Source: DASQDN01 sp963844855 (GTDB taxonomy: Bacteria; Acidobacteriota; Terriglobia; Bryobacterales; Bryobacteraceae). Taken from it: 64,000 nucleotides of DNA. Shown in pieces: positions 1-8,706 of the stretch; the stretch's first letter is position 1; each line of letters opens with the position of its first letter. The position numbers were made by a program, and so were the translations under genes. The notes under the pieces were generated by a model that worked only from the letters and a program-made list of their open reading frames with translations, was not told where the DNA came from and did not search any database. The DNA lies in contig CAWJQP010000046.1 in NCBI GenBank assembly GCA_963844855.1, forward strand, positions 248,001 to 312,000, given 5' to 3'.

Positions 1-2
1 GC

Positions 3-251
3 GTCGGCAGCAGCGTTAGCAAGAACGGCTATCACGCGGCCGAAATCAACCGCAGCGGGGACTTACCTGATCACCGACGGCGGTTCCCAGACGTGGGCCA
101 TCGTGACCCAGCGCGGCGTCATCCTGTCGATATGCCCGAGCCGTTGCCGTTGCGCCCGCCGCTGCAGGTGGTGCCGACGATCAGCAGTACGGATTCGCAG
201 AGTGGGTTTTCAGATCCATTCCCGGATCATGATCACGCAACACTAATTTGA
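3..251 (+). other. possible C-terminal coding fragment
   Basis: The third forward frame is open from the window edge to a stop at 249-251. Its tail is proline-rich (PEPLPLRPPLQVVP) and then acidic with histidines. Another frame in the same stretch reads TYLITDGGSQTWAIVTQ, which also looks protein-like, so this may be the frameshifted end of a gene that starts outside the window. No family recognised. Confidence 0.25.
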
Positions 252-600
252 CTTCACGGTGCTCGCGGTAAAGGAGCACTACGGCCGCCAGCCACAGGAT
301 GACAAACATGGCATTCATGGACTGCATACTCGCGTATCCCGAAGGCGAGCTGTGCGCCGAGCAAAACGATCACGGCCTGCGCAACATCTCCCGCTCGCCA
401 GAAAAGGTATGGATGGCTTGCTTGGCCCTATACTTAGCCTCCCGACTCGTCGGTAGAAACGATCATGCCGCGCAGTATTCTGAATTGCATAGTTGCAGCC
501 GTTTTCCAGAACTTTGGCGGCGCGAATCACCTCCAGCAGAGCAATCACGGCGAGCAGCGCGTATCCTCCCAGAGCGAGTCAGGGCAGAGTCTCATTGACG
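181..600 (-). pseudogene. relic of an ATP:ADP antiporter-like (NTP transporter) gene
   Basis: Translated pieces in alternating reverse frames line up into one C-terminal transporter segment. In order they read ALLEVIRAAKVLENG and YAIQNTARHD, then FLPTSREAKYRAKQAIHTF, then GDVAQAVIVLLGAQLAFG, then FVILWLAAVVLLYREHREVK. The order NTAR...FLPTSREAKY.AKQAIDTF...RAGD and a last hydrophobic helix before REH is the arrangement I know from bacterial Npt/AAA-type nucleotide transporters and relatives. At least three frame changes are needed and the N-terminal helices are missing, so it cannot make a working carrier. The family call is by eye and could be another MFS-related carrier. Confidence 0.5.
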
Positions 601-963
601 CTCGGTTGTTGATATATTTCCAATCGCCTCCGTGACCGCGCAATTGAGCGAGTGCAACCTGCGTTTTCGCGATTCCAGCAGTGCCTGCGACCATCCAATT
701 TGACCCGATCAGCCGCCCTCGAGTAATTCATCCCGCAGCGAAGCACTTAGCGACATGCTCGAGGAAGCGCGCTGACAAGCATAACCGCTATGTCGTGAGC
801 CTCGACTGGTGGCCTCTCGATCCCTCACGAAATAACGTGCACTGCCTCTCCCGATCAGTGACGCGAACGGCGGAATATGCGGATTTCCTGGCTTTTCCAC
901 CACCGCAAATACCGACGCCTGATGGAAGTGCGTTTGCACAGAGAGTAAACGAGAGGTTCACTT
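601..963. other. no gene recognised
   Basis: Short overlapping open frames on both strands, none with a recognisable motif or good ribosome binding site. The last part should hold the promoter and leader of the cupin gene that starts at 964. Confidence 0.5.
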
Positions 964-1353
964 ATGAAACACAAAATGCTGTTGTTGGTTCTGGCAAGTC
1001 TGGCAGTCGACACGGCCGTTGCAGAGGAAGCCAAAGTCACACCCCTCTTGTCGAAAGAACTTAAGGAGAGTCCTGGCAAGGAGGGACTGATGCTCATAGT
1101 CGAGTATCCTCCCGGCAATGCCGATCCGATTCACCGCCATAATGCGCATGGATTCATTTACGTCCTGGAAGGTACTGTGCTGATGCAGGTGAAGGGCGGA
1201 AAGCAAGTGACACTGACGTCGGGACAGACATTCTACGAAGGCCCCGATGATGTGCATGTAGTAGGACGGAACGCAAGCAGTACCCAGCCGGCAAAACTCC
1301 TGGTGTTCTTCGTGAAGGACAAAAGCGCTCCGGTGCTCGTCCCCGTCAAGTGA
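964..1353 (+). CDS. exported cupin-domain protein
   Basis: A 129-residue protein with an N-terminal signal peptide (Lys-His-Lys, then LLLVLASLAV, probable cleavage after AVA near residue 20). A single cupin beta-barrel domain follows. The metal-binding motif 1 is visible as H-R-H-N-A-H-G-F with a Glu in the following VLEG, and motif 2 lies around the GQTFYEGPDDVH stretch with a late His. Small secreted cupins of this size usually bind a metal and a small ligand; the substrate cannot be told. A purine-rich GAGAGG lies about 9 bases before the ATG. It stands alone between relics, so its neighbours give no functional clue. Length and motifs suggest it is intact. Confidence 0.8.
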   Translation: MKHKMLLLVLASLAVDTAVAEEAKVTPLLSKELKESPGKEGLMLIVEYPPGNADPIHRHNAHGFIYVLEGTVLMQVKGGKQVTLTSGQTFYEGPDDVHVVGRNASSTQPAKLLVFFVKDKSAPVLVPVK

Positions 1354-1518
1354 TGTAACGGCCGAGGGGCAAGTCCGACCAGACCAGCTCGGTCTCGAAC
1401 GACTATGCCCTGCTGAGATTGGGTGTTTGCTGCCTATCGGTCATCAAGAGTCGGTCGGCCCAGAGAATCAGCAGCTTGAAGTGAGGCTGACCCTGCGTCG
1501 CCAGTAGCATGAGAAGTA

Positions 1519-2058
1519 ATGATCGCGCTCGCTTTCGCGGTGATCGCCTACTGCCGTGCGTTCTTTATCGGCCGTCACCGCCACGGCATGGAGGTTGCCG
1601 CGCTACGCCATCAACTAGTCGTGTGCAAGCGAACACAGCCACGCCCTCGGTTGTGCAGCTGCGACCGAGCGTTTTGGGTGGGGCTCCGCCGTTTGTGGCC
1701 GGGCTGGGTGAACGCCCTGATCATCGTGAAACCAGATACCGTCGTGTCCTGGCGCCGTGCTGCTTTTCGGCTATTCTGGCGACTGCGATCCCGTCACGTG
1801 ATCCCGCTAAACGAGCGACATCTGACGCGCCTCAGCCTCGAGTACGTCCGCTATTACCAGGATGACAGAACGCATCTCGGACTGAATAAAGAGACGCCCA
1901 GCGCTCGATTGACCGAAATGCGACCTGATCTGCCCAGCACGATCCGGGCGGAGCCGAGAATTGGCGGTCTTCATCATGAAAGCGTCAGGACTCGGGTCAG
2001 GGGTAAGGTGGGGCTTCAGCTCGTTCGGTATGCTAAGGTGGCTGACCGTCGCCCATGA
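1519..2058 (+). pseudogene. internally deleted integrase-core (rve-type) transposase
   Basis: The first ~90 residues match the N-terminus of the rve-type transposases also present at 16.7-17.7 kb and 58.5-59.6 kb: a leading helix, ALRHQLVV, FWVGLRRLW and then VKPDTVVSWRRAAFRLFWR. Without a frame change the sequence jumps to the C-terminal end (HVIPLNERHLTRL, YVRYYQDDRTHLGLNKETP, GGLHHE). The DNA-binding middle and the DDE catalytic core, about 180 residues, are missing. This is an in-frame deletion derivative that cannot catalyse transposition. Whether the short protein is made is unknown. The reading frame overlaps the next transposase start by four bases. Confidence 0.75.
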
Positions 2059-2872
2059 GCTGCCCCTACTGCCAATCTTCCGAACTCCGGAAGCTGAACC
2101 AGACCACCGATCTCGGCTATTCTGAATTCCGCTGCGGTGGGTGTTTGCGTAAATCGAATGAGCGAACCGGCACTCCATTTAATTACCTCGAGTTGCCGAC
2201 CGATATCGTCTTCGAAATCGTGCTCTGCCGGTTGCGGTACAAGCTCAGTCTATGGAACCTGGCAGAGATGTATCTTCTACGTGGATTCGAGTTCACCCAT
2301 GAAGCCGTACGCGAGTGGGAGGAACGGTTTGCTCCGCTACTGGCTGAGCACATCCGCCGCAAGAGAAAAGGGAAAGTGGGACGGCGCTGGTACGTCGACG
2401 AAACGTACCTGAAAGTAAAAGGGAAATGGTGTTGTCTGTACCGCGCCATAGACCGCGAAGGTAATCTAGTGGACTCCATGCTGAGCGCTACCCGAGACAT
2501 GAATGCAGCCCAGCGCTTTTTCCGCAGTGCTCGGTCCATGGTGAGCTCGGCGCCGAAGCAGGTCACAACCGATGGCCACGATTCCTATCCGCGTGCAATC
2601 CGGGAAGCACTGGGTCCGAAGGTGAAGCATCGCTGCAGCGCTTACATGAATCGGCGAATTGAGCGAGATCACCGAGGAATCAAACAGCGATACTGTCCGA
2701 TGCTGGGCTTCGCGGCGTTACGTTCGGCCCAGCGATTTTTGCGAGCCTTCGAAGAAGTTCGACAGTATTTTCGACCCGCCGCAAACAGAACGAAGTCATC
2801 TCACTATCCAACGCCAGACGACAGTTCCTGTTCCGAGCACTGGAACTGGAAGCACTCTTCGTCGCAGCCTAA
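2055..2872 (+). pseudogene. IS6-like DDE transposase with N-terminal zinc ribbon, frameshifted at the end
   Basis: A DDE transposase of the IS6/IS26 type. Residues 3-30 form a zinc ribbon (CPYCQS and CGGC). The catalytic residues are the Asp in YVDETY, the Asp in TTDGHDSYPRA and the Glu in RRIERDHRGIKQRY. Near 2765 the frame changes: the expected C-terminus (FSTRRKQNEVISLSNARRQF ending in LELEALFVAA) continues in the third frame to a TAA at 2870-2872. A one-base indel next to a TTTT run explains this. The catalytic core is complete, so a slightly altered protein could still be active, but the native C-terminus is lost. It directly follows the deleted transposase upstream. Confidence 0.75.
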
Positions 2873-2999
2873 CCAGGTACATCTTCACGCTTGAAGGAAG
2901 GCCGGCTTCGTTGATCCCGTGCCCTCAGTTCTGACAGTCTCGTAGGCGCGGCCCGAGCTTGCAGTTTCAGAGCGTTTCACCCCGGCATTCGAGATTGCT

Positions 3000-4430
3000 T
3001 TAGGCAAGAATCTCAGCCACTGGGCGCGCTGGGAACTGATCGGTCAACCGCTCTTTCAAGCCGTGGCGCTCTAACACCAGATCCCGATGGTTCAGGCCGA
3101 GCAGGTGAAGCACCGTCGCATGGAAGTCATGCACGCTAACACGATCCTGTTCGGCTTTGAAGCCGATCTCATCTGTGCCGCCGTGGATAGTGCCGCCCTT
3201 TGTTCCTCCGCCCGCAAGGAAAACGCTGAAGCCCTGTGGACCATGATCGCGTCCGGGTTTGCCACCGCCTTGCGACATTGGAAGACGCCCGAATTCTCCG
3301 CCCCACAACACTAGCGTGGAATCGAGCAATCCGCGCTGTTTCAGATCTTTGATCAGCGCTGCGGTCGGCTTATCCGTCTTGCCGCAGGCATAACGCAAAC
3401 TGCCTTGCAGGTCGCCGTGCGAATCGAAGATCTGCCCTTCGATATAAAGCTGCACAAACCGGACGCCACGCTCTACAAGCCGGCGAGCCATCAGGCAGCG
3501 CTTACCATAAGACGCGGTCAGCGGATCGTTCAGCCCGTAAGCGTCGCGCGTTGCTTCGCTTTCCTGGCTGACGTCGAGTGCGGAAGAAGCCTCAAGCTGC
3601 ATGCGCGCCGCAAGTTCGTAGCTGGAGATGCGCGCATCCAACTCTGGCTGATAGGGCCGGATTTCGCGATGCGCCGCATCCAACCGTCGAAGCAGATTGC
3701 GCTCGGCTTCGACAAGCGGCGTCGGGATCTCCGGGCGTGGCTCCAGATTCAAAACAGGCGCGCCCTCAGCCCGGAAGCGAGTGCCCTGGTAGATGGGAGA
3801 AAGCCATGCCGACTGCCAATTCGAAATGCCATTAATCGGCAGCCCTTTCGGATCGTCCAGCACGACATACGCGGGCAGACTTTGGTTCTCCGTGCCAAGC
3901 CCATACGAAACCCAGGAGCCGATGGATGGGCGACTGGCAATGGTTCGTCCCGTATGCATCAGGAAAAGCGCCGGCTCATGATTGGCGTGCTCGCCATACA
4001 TGGAGCGAATAAGAGCGATGTCGTCGGCGCACGTGGAGATATGCGGCAAAGCGTCAGAGATCTCCATTCCACACTTCCCATGCCGCTTAAACTCGAACGC
4101 GGATGGCATCAAACTGCCGGGAGCATCGCCGTTTGAGATAGCGAAACTCAGTTCCTTGCTTGGAGCCGTACCAGCGAGACGTGTAAGTGTGGGCTTCGGA
4201 TCGAACAGGTCAACCTGGCTTGGACCGCCATTCATGAAGAGCTGGATCACTGCTTTCGCTTTCGGAGCAAAGTGCGCCGGCTTAGGCTTCAGGTCAAAGA
4301 CTTGCGGACCTTCATTGGCGAACGCGGATCTTGCGGTGAGGAAGTCAGCTCCTAATAATCCAGCCAGCGCTGCGCCGTGTAGCCCATCGGCAATTGTTGA
4401 AAAGAAATCGCGGCGCGTCTTGTTCTTCAT
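3000..4430 (-). CDS. DUF1501 (sulfatase-like fold) Tat-exported protein
   Basis: A 476-residue member of the DUF1501 family, common in Planctomycetota and Acidobacteriota. It starts with a twin-arginine signal (K-T-R-R-D-F-F, then a hydrophobic stretch ending near AFA, residue ~38). The body has family hallmarks: FMNGGPSQVDLFDPKPTL, a RSMYGEHANHEP-type segment, WVSYGLG, and near the C-terminus LWGGEFGRLPMSQGGG followed by GRDHGPQGFSVFLAGGG and VHDFHATVLHLLGL. These resemble the alkaline-phosphatase/sulfatase fold, but the true substrate is not established. It is the last gene of a minus-strand operon, 17 bases after the PSD1 gene, its usual partner. Full length and intact. Molecular role in the periplasm unknown; inference only. 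Confidence 0.9.
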   Translation of the reverse strand: MKNKTRRDFFSTIADGLHGAALAGLLGADFLTARSAFANEGPQVFDLKPKPAHFAPKAKAVIQLFMNGGPSQVDLFDPKPTLTRLAGTAPSKELSFAISNGDAPGSLMPSAFEFKRHGKCGMEISDALPHISTCADDIALIRSMYGEHANHEPALFLMHTGRTIASRPSIGSWVSYGLGTENQSLPAYVVLDDPKGLPINGISNWQSAWLSPIYQGTRFRAEGAPVLNLEPRPEIPTPLVEAERNLLRRLDAAHREIRPYQPELDARISSYELAARMQLEASSALDVSQESEATRDAYGLNDPLTASYGKRCLMARRLVERGVRFVQLYIEGQIFDSHGDLQGSLRYACGKTDKPTAALIKDLKQRGLLDSTLVLWGGEFGRLPMSQGGGKPGRDHGPQGFSVFLAGGGTKGGTIHGGTDEIGFKAEQDRVSVHDFHATVLHLLGLNHRDLVLERHGLKERLTDQFPARPVAEILA

Positions 4431-4447
4431 CTTCGAATCCCAGTCCT

Positions 4448-7351
4448 TTAATCGATAAAACTGAACTCAGCCGAATTCATGATGGCGTGGCAATAATTGG
4501 CCACAGCCAGCCATTCTGCGCTTGCCGCGCGGGGGGCCGCCGAATTGTCCGTCGTTAATCGCGCCGGCCATTGCTTGCGAAACTCTTCAATCGCTTCGAT
4601 GCCGGTTCGCAATTCTTGTGCGCTTGGCTTGCGATTATAGGCGCGCAGATATACGGATTCGATCTGCCGTGTTCGGTCAGTTCCACCTTCATCAATGACG
4701 CGCCCAGCCATGAATCGAGCCAACTCCCAGGACATAGATCCGTTCATCATGTGCAGCGCTTGCGTGGCAACGTTCGATCGCCGGCGTTCGGTGCAGTTTG
4801 GCGTCATTACCGGCTGGTCAAAGGAATCCATCAATGAGACCGGAGTCTGGCGGCGATGCAGAATGTAAATGCTGCGCCGGTAGCCTGCGGTTGCGGCCTT
4901 CACGAGTACCTCTTTACTGGGGCTAATCTCGATATCGGAGGGCGGGCCAAATGGCGTAAGGTCTGCTTGCCCGGCCACGCTGATAAGGGAATCGAAAAGC
5001 GTATCGGAATCCATGCGCCGGAGCGGCATGCGCGACAGTAGCGCATTATCGGGGTCTGCCGCGAGGGTTGCTTGCGACTCTACCTTGGAGCTTTGCCGGT
5101 ATGCCTGCGAAGTCGTCATCAGCCGGTGCATTGCCTTCATGCTCCAGCCCTTCTGGACAAACTCCGTTGCCAGCCAATCCAATAATTCCGGATGGGACGG
5201 CGTTGCGCCGGAGCGGCCGAAATTGGACACGCTGGCGACGATGCCTCTATCGAAATGCCGCAGCCAAAGCTGATTTACCGCGACGCGCGCAGTCAGCGGA
5301 TGATTCGGTTGCGTCAGCCATTTTGCCAATGCCAGCCGCCGGCCCGTCGCGCCCGCAAAGGGCGGAGCGATGGAGTAGTTCTGCAGCGCTGCGTTCTGAA
5401 GTACAGTCGGCACGCCTGCGTCTACGGGGTCGCCAAAGCCGACAGGATCGCCGCGACGGAGAAGGTAATTGACAGAGGGCTCTTGATTGTCGGAGAGGAT
5501 CCGTATGTGGGGGTTGGGTTTCATCTTCCCGCGCACGGTTTGCAGTTCCTTCTGCAAAGACGGCAATTTATCCTGCAGCTCAGGATATTTACGTATCAAC
5601 TCACGATCGTTAATTTCAAGGGTCGCTTTGAACTTCTCCGCCAGGTACTTTTGCAGGTCGTTTCGCGCGTCAGCCTTGATTGCTGCCGCAGTGCGAAGAT
5701 CGTCGCGAACTTCCTTCGGCAAGGCTGCCAACCGCTCTTCCAGAATCTGCACGCGAAATGGATCCGTGACTTCCTTTAACTGATCCTGCAGTTTCTTTAA
5801 TTCGATTTCAAGTGGAGCGTTCCAGGTTTCGGTTTGCTTCAGTTCATCTGCCGGAGCGATTTCAGCAATGCGTTTACTGGGCAGCGTCCACTCATACGGA
5901 TCGTAAGCCGCCTGCAATATCGCGCTAAGCCGGTAATAATCACGCTGCGGGATCGGATCGTATTTGTGATCGTGGCAGCGGGCGCAACCCACAGTGATTC
6001 CCATCACTGAAGAAGACAGCACTTCCACTTCATCCGCGACGACATTCATCCGCTCGGCGATTAATCCGCGTTCGTAGGAATCCGTTTGGTCGGGCGTTGC
6101 GCGGAGAAAGCCGGTCGCCGCCAGGCGGTCGACCACTTCCTGGCTGGCCGGGCCTTTCTTGCCTTTCCAATCATTGGCCATTTCGTCGCCGGCTAACTGC
6201 TCGGTCAGAAACTGCGTGTATGGCTTGTCGGCATTCAATGACCGGATTACATAATCCCGGTAGCGCCACGCGAATCGCCGGATGCCGTCATCCTGGCCAA
6301 AACCCTCTGAATCGGAATAACCGGCCAAATCCAGCCAATGCTGGCCCCAGCGCTCGCCGTAGTGCGGCGAGGCAAGCAGGCGATCGATTAACTTTTCATA
6401 CGCGTCCGGGGACTGGTCTTGCTCGTACTCGAAGATGTCTTTCGGGGTGGGCGGCAATCCGGTTAAGTCGAGGTAGGCGCGCCGCATTAACGCAAGCTTG
6501 TTTGCCTCCTTCGAATAGGTGAGGCCTTTGGTTTCCAGCTTGGCCAGAACGAAGGCGTCAATCGGATTGCGGACCAGTTCCTTTGCCTTGACATTCGGAA
6601 CCGCGGGGCGCTTCGGGGGCTGGAACGACCAGAATTGACGGTCTTTTTCCTGAACGGTGGACTCAGCCGTTTGCGCCGGCGCAGCTTCGGGAGCGCCCGC
6701 CGCAATCCAGGCGCGAATTTTCTCGATCTCCGGAGGAGTGGCTAATTCGACGGCTGCCAGTTTGGCTGCGCGTTCCGGCGGCATTGTCCCGTTGACGATG
6801 CGCTTATACATTGGGCTTTCGTCAGGTTTGCCGGGAACCAGCGCAGGGCCTGATTTGCCGCCCTTCAACCGGCTCGCCACGGTACGCAGATCGAGATTTC
6901 CCTCGCGCCGCGTGCCGCCATGGCAGGCAACACAGCGGACCTGCAAAATAGCCCGAACTTGAATCTCGCTGACCGGGGCGGAGGAAACAGCCGCTTCTAC
7001 GGGTACAGTTTTCAGTCCGTGATCGATCCACTTCCGTACGGCGTCAATCTCAGTATTAGTCAGCTTTACTTTGCCGGGCGGCATTTGCCCTGTGACGATT
7101 TTGTCAATCAGCAGACTTTTCGCTGCGTCTCCGGGGACCACCGCGGGGCCTGAGGCGCCGCCTTTAATCGCCGCCTCCGCCGAGCGGAGATCCAGTTTTC
7201 CTTGCGGCGCCGCGCCATGGCAAGCCTCGCACTTTGCAGTAAAAATGCGCTTCACCTCACCGTCGAGTGGAGCGCTATCGAGGGATGGCAGTAGCGCAGC
7301 GAATGCGCACAATAGCAAGCGGCAGGATTTCATAGCCAGGGCGACCTTCAT
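4448..7351 (-). CDS. PSD1 protein with cytochrome-type domains (DUF1549/DUF1553)
   Basis: A 967-residue exported protein. An N-terminal signal peptide (CRLLLCAFAALLPS) is followed by two planctomycete-type cytochrome C domains, each with a haem-binding CxxCH: CEACH near residue 40 and CVACH near residue 140, each with a downstream MPP (possible Met axial ligand). DUF1549 (PSCyt2) follows with the typical FWSFQPPKRP entry, RRAYLDLTGLPPTP and a third CxxCH in GCARCHDHKYDPIPQRDYY. DUF1553 fills the C-terminal third (RLALAKWLTQPNHPLTARV, VNQLWLRHFDRG, HPELLDWLA). A coiled-coil-like charged stretch sits around residues 510-610. Start: ATG at 7351, though Met at codon 7 is also plausible. It shares base 7351 with the stop of the RND adaptor gene. 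The family is paired with DUF1501, as here; a role in periplasmic redox or polymer breakdown is proposed but unproven. Confidence 0.92.
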   Translation of the reverse strand: MKVALAMKSCRLLLCAFAALLPSLDSAPLDGEVKRIFTAKCEACHGAAPQGKLDLRSAEAAIKGGASGPAVVPGDAAKSLLIDKIVTGQMPPGKVKLTNTEIDAVRKWIDHGLKTVPVEAAVSSAPVSEIQVRAILQVRCVACHGGTRREGNLDLRTVASRLKGGKSGPALVPGKPDESPMYKRIVNGTMPPERAAKLAAVELATPPEIEKIRAWIAAGAPEAAPAQTAESTVQEKDRQFWSFQPPKRPAVPNVKAKELVRNPIDAFVLAKLETKGLTYSKEANKLALMRRAYLDLTGLPPTPKDIFEYEQDQSPDAYEKLIDRLLASPHYGERWGQHWLDLAGYSDSEGFGQDDGIRRFAWRYRDYVIRSLNADKPYTQFLTEQLAGDEMANDWKGKKGPASQEVVDRLAATGFLRATPDQTDSYERGLIAERMNVVADEVEVLSSSVMGITVGCARCHDHKYDPIPQRDYYRLSAILQAAYDPYEWTLPSKRIAEIAPADELKQTETWNAPLEIELKKLQDQLKEVTDPFRVQILEERLAALPKEVRDDLRTAAAIKADARNDLQKYLAEKFKATLEINDRELIRKYPELQDKLPSLQKELQTVRGKMKPNPHIRILSDNQEPSVNYLLRRGDPVGFGDPVDAGVPTVLQNAALQNYSIAPPFAGATGRRLALAKWLTQPNHPLTARVAVNQLWLRHFDRGIVASVSNFGRSGATPSHPELLDWLATEFVQKGWSMKAMHRLMTTSQAYRQSSKVESQATLAADPDNALLSRMPLRRMDSDTLFDSLISVAGQADLTPFGPPSDIEISPSKEVLVKAATAGYRRSIYILHRRQTPVSLMDSFDQPVMTPNCTERRRSNVATQALHMMNGSMSWELARFMAGRVIDEGGTDRTRQIESVYLRAYNRKPSAQELRTGIEAIEEFRKQWPARLTTDNSAAPRAASAEWLAVANYCHAIMNSAEFSFID

Positions 7352-8691
7352 TATCGCGCGACGTCCCCAGCGGAAACAGGCTCCACTTGCATTCCGTCGC
7401 GAACGACATCGCCCGGGTTCTGGATGACGGATTCCCCTTCGTTGAGCCCGTTGAGCACTTCGAGACGGTCGCCATAGTCGCGGCCGACCTGAATTTTGCG
7501 AATGTTGACCGTTCTGTCGGTCCGAACAACGGCCACCTCCGATCCGTTTGACCGGAGGACAAGAGCGTCGGCCGGAATGACTAGCGGGGCGTCGCGGCGG
7601 GGAGCACTGAGGTCAATTTGGACGGACATGCCGGGCATTAATGCGCCGTCCGGGTTGGGGACACTCAACTCGACCAGCAACGTCCGGCTGGTGGGATCGA
7701 GGGCGTTGGCCGTGCGGGCGACTGTTCCCTTAAAGTCGCGGCCCGGCAGACCTTGCACGCGGATGGCGGCGGTCTGCCCGGCGCGGACCGAACTGACCCA
7801 GCTCTGCGGGACACTTACATAGGCCCGGAGCTTCTGTGTCTGCGCGATGCGGAAGAGCAGGGTATTGCCTGCGCTGACCAAGGCGCCCGCGTCTACACTG
7901 CGTAAAGTGATGACGCCGTCGAACGGCGCTTTGACCACTTTGTAAGACTTCAGATTCTCCATGCGCGCAACGTTTGCCTGCGCGACGAGAATGCTGCTCT
8001 TCTGCACATTCAACGCTTTTTCGAGAGCATTTACGCTGGCAATGCGCGACTGATATTCCAGCCGGTATTTGTCGTCATCCTGACGCGAGGCGACGCCTGC
8101 CTTCGCCAAATCGCTCCAGCGCTGGGCGGAGACTTTCGCCAGTTCGAGTTCCGACTTGCCCTGCTCCAGATTGGCTGCGGCCTGGTCAAAGGTGGCACGC
8201 CCCTGTTCGAGCGTCGCTCGCGCGCCACGCAGCATTTCTTCCATTTCGGGCGCATCGAGTTCGGCGAGTGGTTGGCCTGCCTTCACATGATCACCAAGCT
8301 CCGCGAAGCGAGTCTTCATATAGCCGTCGGTACGGGCCAGGATTGGGGCTTCATTGATGGCTTGTAAAGCGCCCGGCAACTGCAACCCCGTTTTGTCATC
8401 CTCGCGCCCGACCTTTACAACCAGGACGCGAGGGAGGGCTTCCTCCTGCCGATGCGCTTCGGCGATGACGACGGCGTGGCGCTGGCGCATAGGCAGATAG
8501 CCGGCGAAAAAGGCGACCACGATCAACGCCGCGGCGAAGAGCGCGAGCGCAATGATCGTGGTTCGGGTCGGTTTCCATCCCTTGGCCGGCGCGGCGACGC
8601 CGGGACGGAGGGCTTCCAGTCGCCGGCGAAGCTCCTGATTTTCGCGGCGGAGCGCTTCGGCCGACTCTGTATTCGGTTCTGTGGAGTTCAT
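7351..8691 (-). CDS. RND efflux periplasmic adaptor (membrane fusion protein)
   Basis: A 446-residue adaptor linking an inner-membrane RND pump to an outer-membrane channel. A cytoplasmic N-terminus with a short heptad pattern is followed by one membrane segment (residues ~46-68, IIALALFAAALIVVAFFAGYL). Then come the lipoyl-like half motifs (GYMKTRFAELGDHVKAGQPL, FDGVITLRSVDAGALVSAG) around an alpha-helical hairpin rich in Ala, Glu and Gln, and a beta-barrel and membrane-proximal part (VELSVPNPDGALMPGMSVQI, VVIPADAL). Length and order fit HlyD/AcrA-type adaptors. It lies 15 bases after the permease gene and overlaps the next gene by one base, so it is almost certainly co-transcribed. Substrate unknown. 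Confidence 0.92.
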   Translation of the reverse strand: MNSTEPNTESAEALRRENQELRRRLEALRPGVAAPAKGWKPTRTTIIALALFAAALIVVAFFAGYLPMRQRHAVVIAEAHRQEEALPRVLVVKVGREDDKTGLQLPGALQAINEAPILARTDGYMKTRFAELGDHVKAGQPLAELDAPEMEEMLRGARATLEQGRATFDQAAANLEQGKSELELAKVSAQRWSDLAKAGVASRQDDDKYRLEYQSRIASVNALEKALNVQKSSILVAQANVARMENLKSYKVVKAPFDGVITLRSVDAGALVSAGNTLLFRIAQTQKLRAYVSVPQSWVSSVRAGQTAAIRVQGLPGRDFKGTVARTANALDPTSRTLLVELSVPNPDGALMPGMSVQIDLSAPRRDAPLVIPADALVLRSNGSEVAVVRTDRTVNIRKIQVGRDYGDRLEVLNGLNEGESVIQNPGDVVRDGMQVEPVSAGDVAR

Positions 8692-8706
8692 TTACAATTA
8701 CTTGGG

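Noticed and set aside
3405..4136. A 243-residue plus-strand frame
   Set aside because: Shadow of the DUF1501 gene on the other strand; no motif or ribosome binding site.
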